Source of the DNA: an uncultured Butyrivibrio sp. | Lineage (GTDB): Bacteria; Bacillota; Clostridia; Lachnospirales; Lachnospiraceae | Length of the DNA stretch: 7,589 nucleotides | NCBI GenBank assembly: GCA_947169985.1 | Contig: CAMVRW010000111.1 | Location: 1-7,589, forward strand | Direction: 5' to 3' | In this document: piece by piece, positions 5,737-7,589 of the stretch | Position numbering within the stretch: position 1 is the first letter of the stretch | Layout: every line of letters starts with the position of its first letter | Notes under the pieces: generated by a model | What the model was told of the DNA's origin: nothing | Seen by the model: only the letters and a program-made list of their open reading frames with translations | The model's database searches: none | Position numbers and translations under genes: made by a program

Positions 5737-7589
5737 TTACTTGTCGTCCTCTTCCTTCTTCTTTCTGAGGGCGATCATTGCAAATGCTGTACCAGCTGCA
5801 ACAATAATTGTGAGAATATGTGCAAATGTATTTGTGCTGTCCTCTGTACGTCCTCTTCTTGCTCCAAGAACCTGAGGTCTTCTTGCTCCAAGAACTGATC
5901 CAGCCTCTTCAGCTGCCTCAATACGAGGTCTCTGAATTCCAAGAACTGCTCCTACTGGAGGTGTTACAGGAGTTCCAGGATCTCCACCACCTGATGGAGG
6001 ATTGTCTCCACCTGAAGGAGGTGTGTCATCATCATCATTGCCACCGCCGGAAGTATAAATTGTAAATGTTCCAGGTACATAGGTTACAATGAAGTTGCCC
6101 TGACGCTCAGTTTCCTTAGTAGTAATCTTGTATCCATTAGCCATTACAACATAGTTTCCAACTGCCTCGCCTGCTTCTCTTGCAATATCCTTCTTAACTG
6201 TGTTGTAAGCCTCAGTATAAAGGTCATTATTCTCAACACTTACAGTAGGAACGAATGCAGGATCTGCAGTTCCTAAAACCTTTGAAAGACCATTTGGTGC
6301 TGTAACAGTAGCAGGTGCAGGAGTAATCTTCAGATATCCTACCTTCTTATCCTTTTCAACACTGGAAGTAATGGTAAATTCATCATTTACAAGTACTTCT
6401 TTTGTCTTTCCATCAACAGTCTTAAGTCTGTATACTTTAATGTTAGCTGTATCGATATTAGCTACAACATAGTAAGTGCCTACATTTTTACCTTCTGCAG
6501 GTGTAACATCAATGCCGTAAATATGATATGTCTCACCCTCATAGTCAACTACGATCGGTGAATTAGGATCCTTATCAGCAGCATGTACAATAAGTGCATT
6601 GAGTCCGAGTGCATCAGCAACAGATGAAGCTACTCTTCTCAAAGATGTAGCTACGGCATTCAAAACGCCATCGTTAGCTGCTTCCTGAGCCTGCTCTTCA
6701 ACGGCTGGCTGTCCATCACTTACTGGAACAGTCTGTGATGTTGTTTCAGAAGCTTTTGTAATCTCTCCCTTAAGCTTAACGTAGAAAGTATGATTTATAC
6801 CATCATAAACTCTCTCTTCGTGATCACTGCCTTCCTCGGCAAGATCAAGCTTGATATCAAGTATCTTCTTGGTTCTTGTAAAGCTTCCTTTGATAGTTAC
6901 GTCTTTTGCAGGCATATTGAACTTGCCATTGTCAACAGTAACATCATCGGGTGTCTTCCATCCATCAAAGGTATGCTTAGGAGCGGTAGCACCATCAGCC
7001 ACAGTTACTTCCTGACCATAGAGGTAGCTACGAGAATACTTGTTGGTAGCAAGCTTTTCAACACTTGGATCTGCTCCCTCAGGAACTTCGCCATCATACT
7101 CATAAACTACATTGTATGAATTTCTTGTATAATAAAGCTTGATTACAAGACTTCCATTTGGAAGAATTGTAGCATCGCCCTTGATCTTCTTATCTCCACT
7201 TGTAGTAGTACGCTCAAAGAAGGCTGTCTGGGTTTTATCAAATGTAAATCCGGTTATTGTTGTCTCAACATAGTGCTTGTCTGTTCCATACAGAACCGCA
7301 TCTCCTGTCTTACCGGTCTTTGCTTCTGTCTTTTCAAGGTGCCATTCACCCTCAGTATTGCCAGAGAGATTCTGAGTGTAATGCTCTACAGTATACTTTG
7401 TGCTTTCACTAAGTTTGTATGTACCAACAAGCTCAACATTGTTAGCAGGCATATTGAACTCAGTTACTGTACCTGTAGCATCAAGTCCACTCTTTACAGT
7501 CCATCCACAGAATTCGTAACCTGGAACCTCTGCTGCATCCTTGGTCTTTACAGGATCACCCATCTTGTACTTAGCTGAATCTATAGGAG
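5737..7589 (-). CDS. Modular cell-surface adhesin-like protein (InlB-like, MucBP-like, MBG modules), 5' partial
   Basis: The frame is open to the window edge (616 visible residues), so the N-terminus and signal peptide are missing; the Met at 7561-7563 is internal. Modules in order of translation are: an InlB B-repeat-like unit (about 7587-7414, GYEFCGW and FNMPANNV); a MucBP-like unit from YTVEHYTQN to LVIKLYYTRN (about 7400-7115); a second InlB-like unit (about 7026-6874, HTFDGW and FNMPAKDV); and an Ig/MBG-like unit starting near VYDGINHTFYV with an unusual insertion (6559-6723). An MBG domain follows (KVLGTADPAFVPTVS to YVPGTFTI, about 6330-6055), then a Gly/Pro/Asp linker (about 6048-5950), three VLGxxR motifs (5946-5836), one membrane helix (about 5829-5767) and the tail KKKEEDDK. 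This layout indicates a surface-anchored protein displayed outward. No LPxTG motif is present; RRGRTEDST sits where a sorting signal would be. The ligand is unknown. It ends at its own terminator and is followed on the same strand by the transporter. Confidence 0.88.
   Translation of the reverse strand, partial: PIDSAKYKMGDPVKTKDAAEVPGYEFCGWTVKSGLDATGTVTEFNMPANNVELVGTYKLSESTKYTVEHYTQNLSGNTEGEWHLEKTEAKTGKTGDAVLYGTDKHYVETTITGFTFDKTQTAFFERTTTSGDKKIKGDATILPNGSLVIKLYYTRNSYNVVYEYDGEVPEGADPSVEKLATNKYSRSYLYGQEVTVADGATAPKHTFDGWKTPDDVTVDNGKFNMPAKDVTIKGSFTRTKKILDIKLDLAEEGSDHEERVYDGINHTFYVKLKGEITKASETTSQTVPVSDGQPAVEEQAQEAANDGVLNAVATSLRRVASSVADALGLNALIVHAADKDPNSPIVVDYEGETYHIYGIDVTPAEGKNVGTYYVVANIDTANIKVYRLKTVDGKTKEVLVNDEFTITSSVEKDKKVGYLKITPAPATVTAPNGLSKVLGTADPAFVPTVSVENNDLYTEAYNTVKKDIAREAGEAVGNYVVMANGYKITTKETERQGNFIVTYVPGTFTIYTSGGGNDDDDTPPSGGDNPPSGGGDPGTPVTPPVGAVLGIQRPRIEAAEEAGSVLGARRPQVLGARRGRTEDSTNTFAHILTIIVAAGTAFAMIALRKKKEEDDK
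5854..5895 (-). repeat. 24 bp tandem duplication encoding VLGARR twice
   Basis: The 18-base sequence TCTTCTTGCTCCAAGAAC occurs at 5854-5871 and again at 5878-5895, a period of exactly 24 bases (eight codons). Each copy encodes VLGARR on the - strand (VLGARRPQ, then VLGARRGR). A third, diverged copy encoding VLGIQRP lies at 5926-5946. The identity at DNA level between the two near copies suggests a recent duplication inside the surface-protein gene. Confidence 0.85.

Noticed and set aside
5836..5871. Canonical LPxTG sortase signal in the surface protein
   Set aside because: No LPxTG or close variant exists. The sequence before the membrane helix is VLGARRGRTEDST, so only a non-canonical signal can be proposed.

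Overview
The window looks like chromosomal DNA from a Gram-positive anaerobe of the Clostridia, most likely a Lachnospiraceae member of the Butyrivibrio/Roseburia type. The evidence is moderate GC content, strong GGAGG ribosome binding sites, an RqcH-type NFACT protein, and a large surface protein with InlB-like, MucBP-like and MBG modules ending in VLGARR motifs. The family placement is inferred from gene style, not from a marker sequence.

Layout. Positions 1-1127 (+) hold the 3' three quarters of a tagaturonate reductase gene (uxaB), a step in galacturonate (pectin sugar) breakdown. Positions 1128-1325 are a 198 bp gap between convergent genes, almost filled by a 184 bp imperfect palindrome (1131-1314) whose perfect 17 bp core is a bidirectional terminator. 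Positions 1326-2336 (-) are trpS, tryptophanyl-tRNA synthetase. A 114 bp divergent promoter region separates it from rqcH (2451-4241, +), the ribosome quality-control factor that adds alanine tails to stalled nascent chains. Then, on the - strand, a sodium:neurotransmitter-symporter-family transporter (4249-5616) ends 7 bp from the rqcH stop. A terminator and an extended -10 promoter lie between it and the last gene, a cell-surface adhesin-like protein (5737 to beyond 7589, -), whose N-terminus is outside the window.

The genes do not form one pathway: trpS and rqcH are both translation-related and share a divergent promoter region, while the others are sugar-acid catabolism, solute uptake and cell surface. 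Every gene appears to be its own transcription unit. No stretch over 300 bases lacks a gene. I saw no tRNA, rRNA, CRISPR array, transposase or integrase, and no clear new multi-gene system. The most unusual items are the long palindrome after uxaB, the triplicated VLGxxR motif at the adhesin C-terminus, and a helix-like insertion inside the adhesin's Ig-like region.
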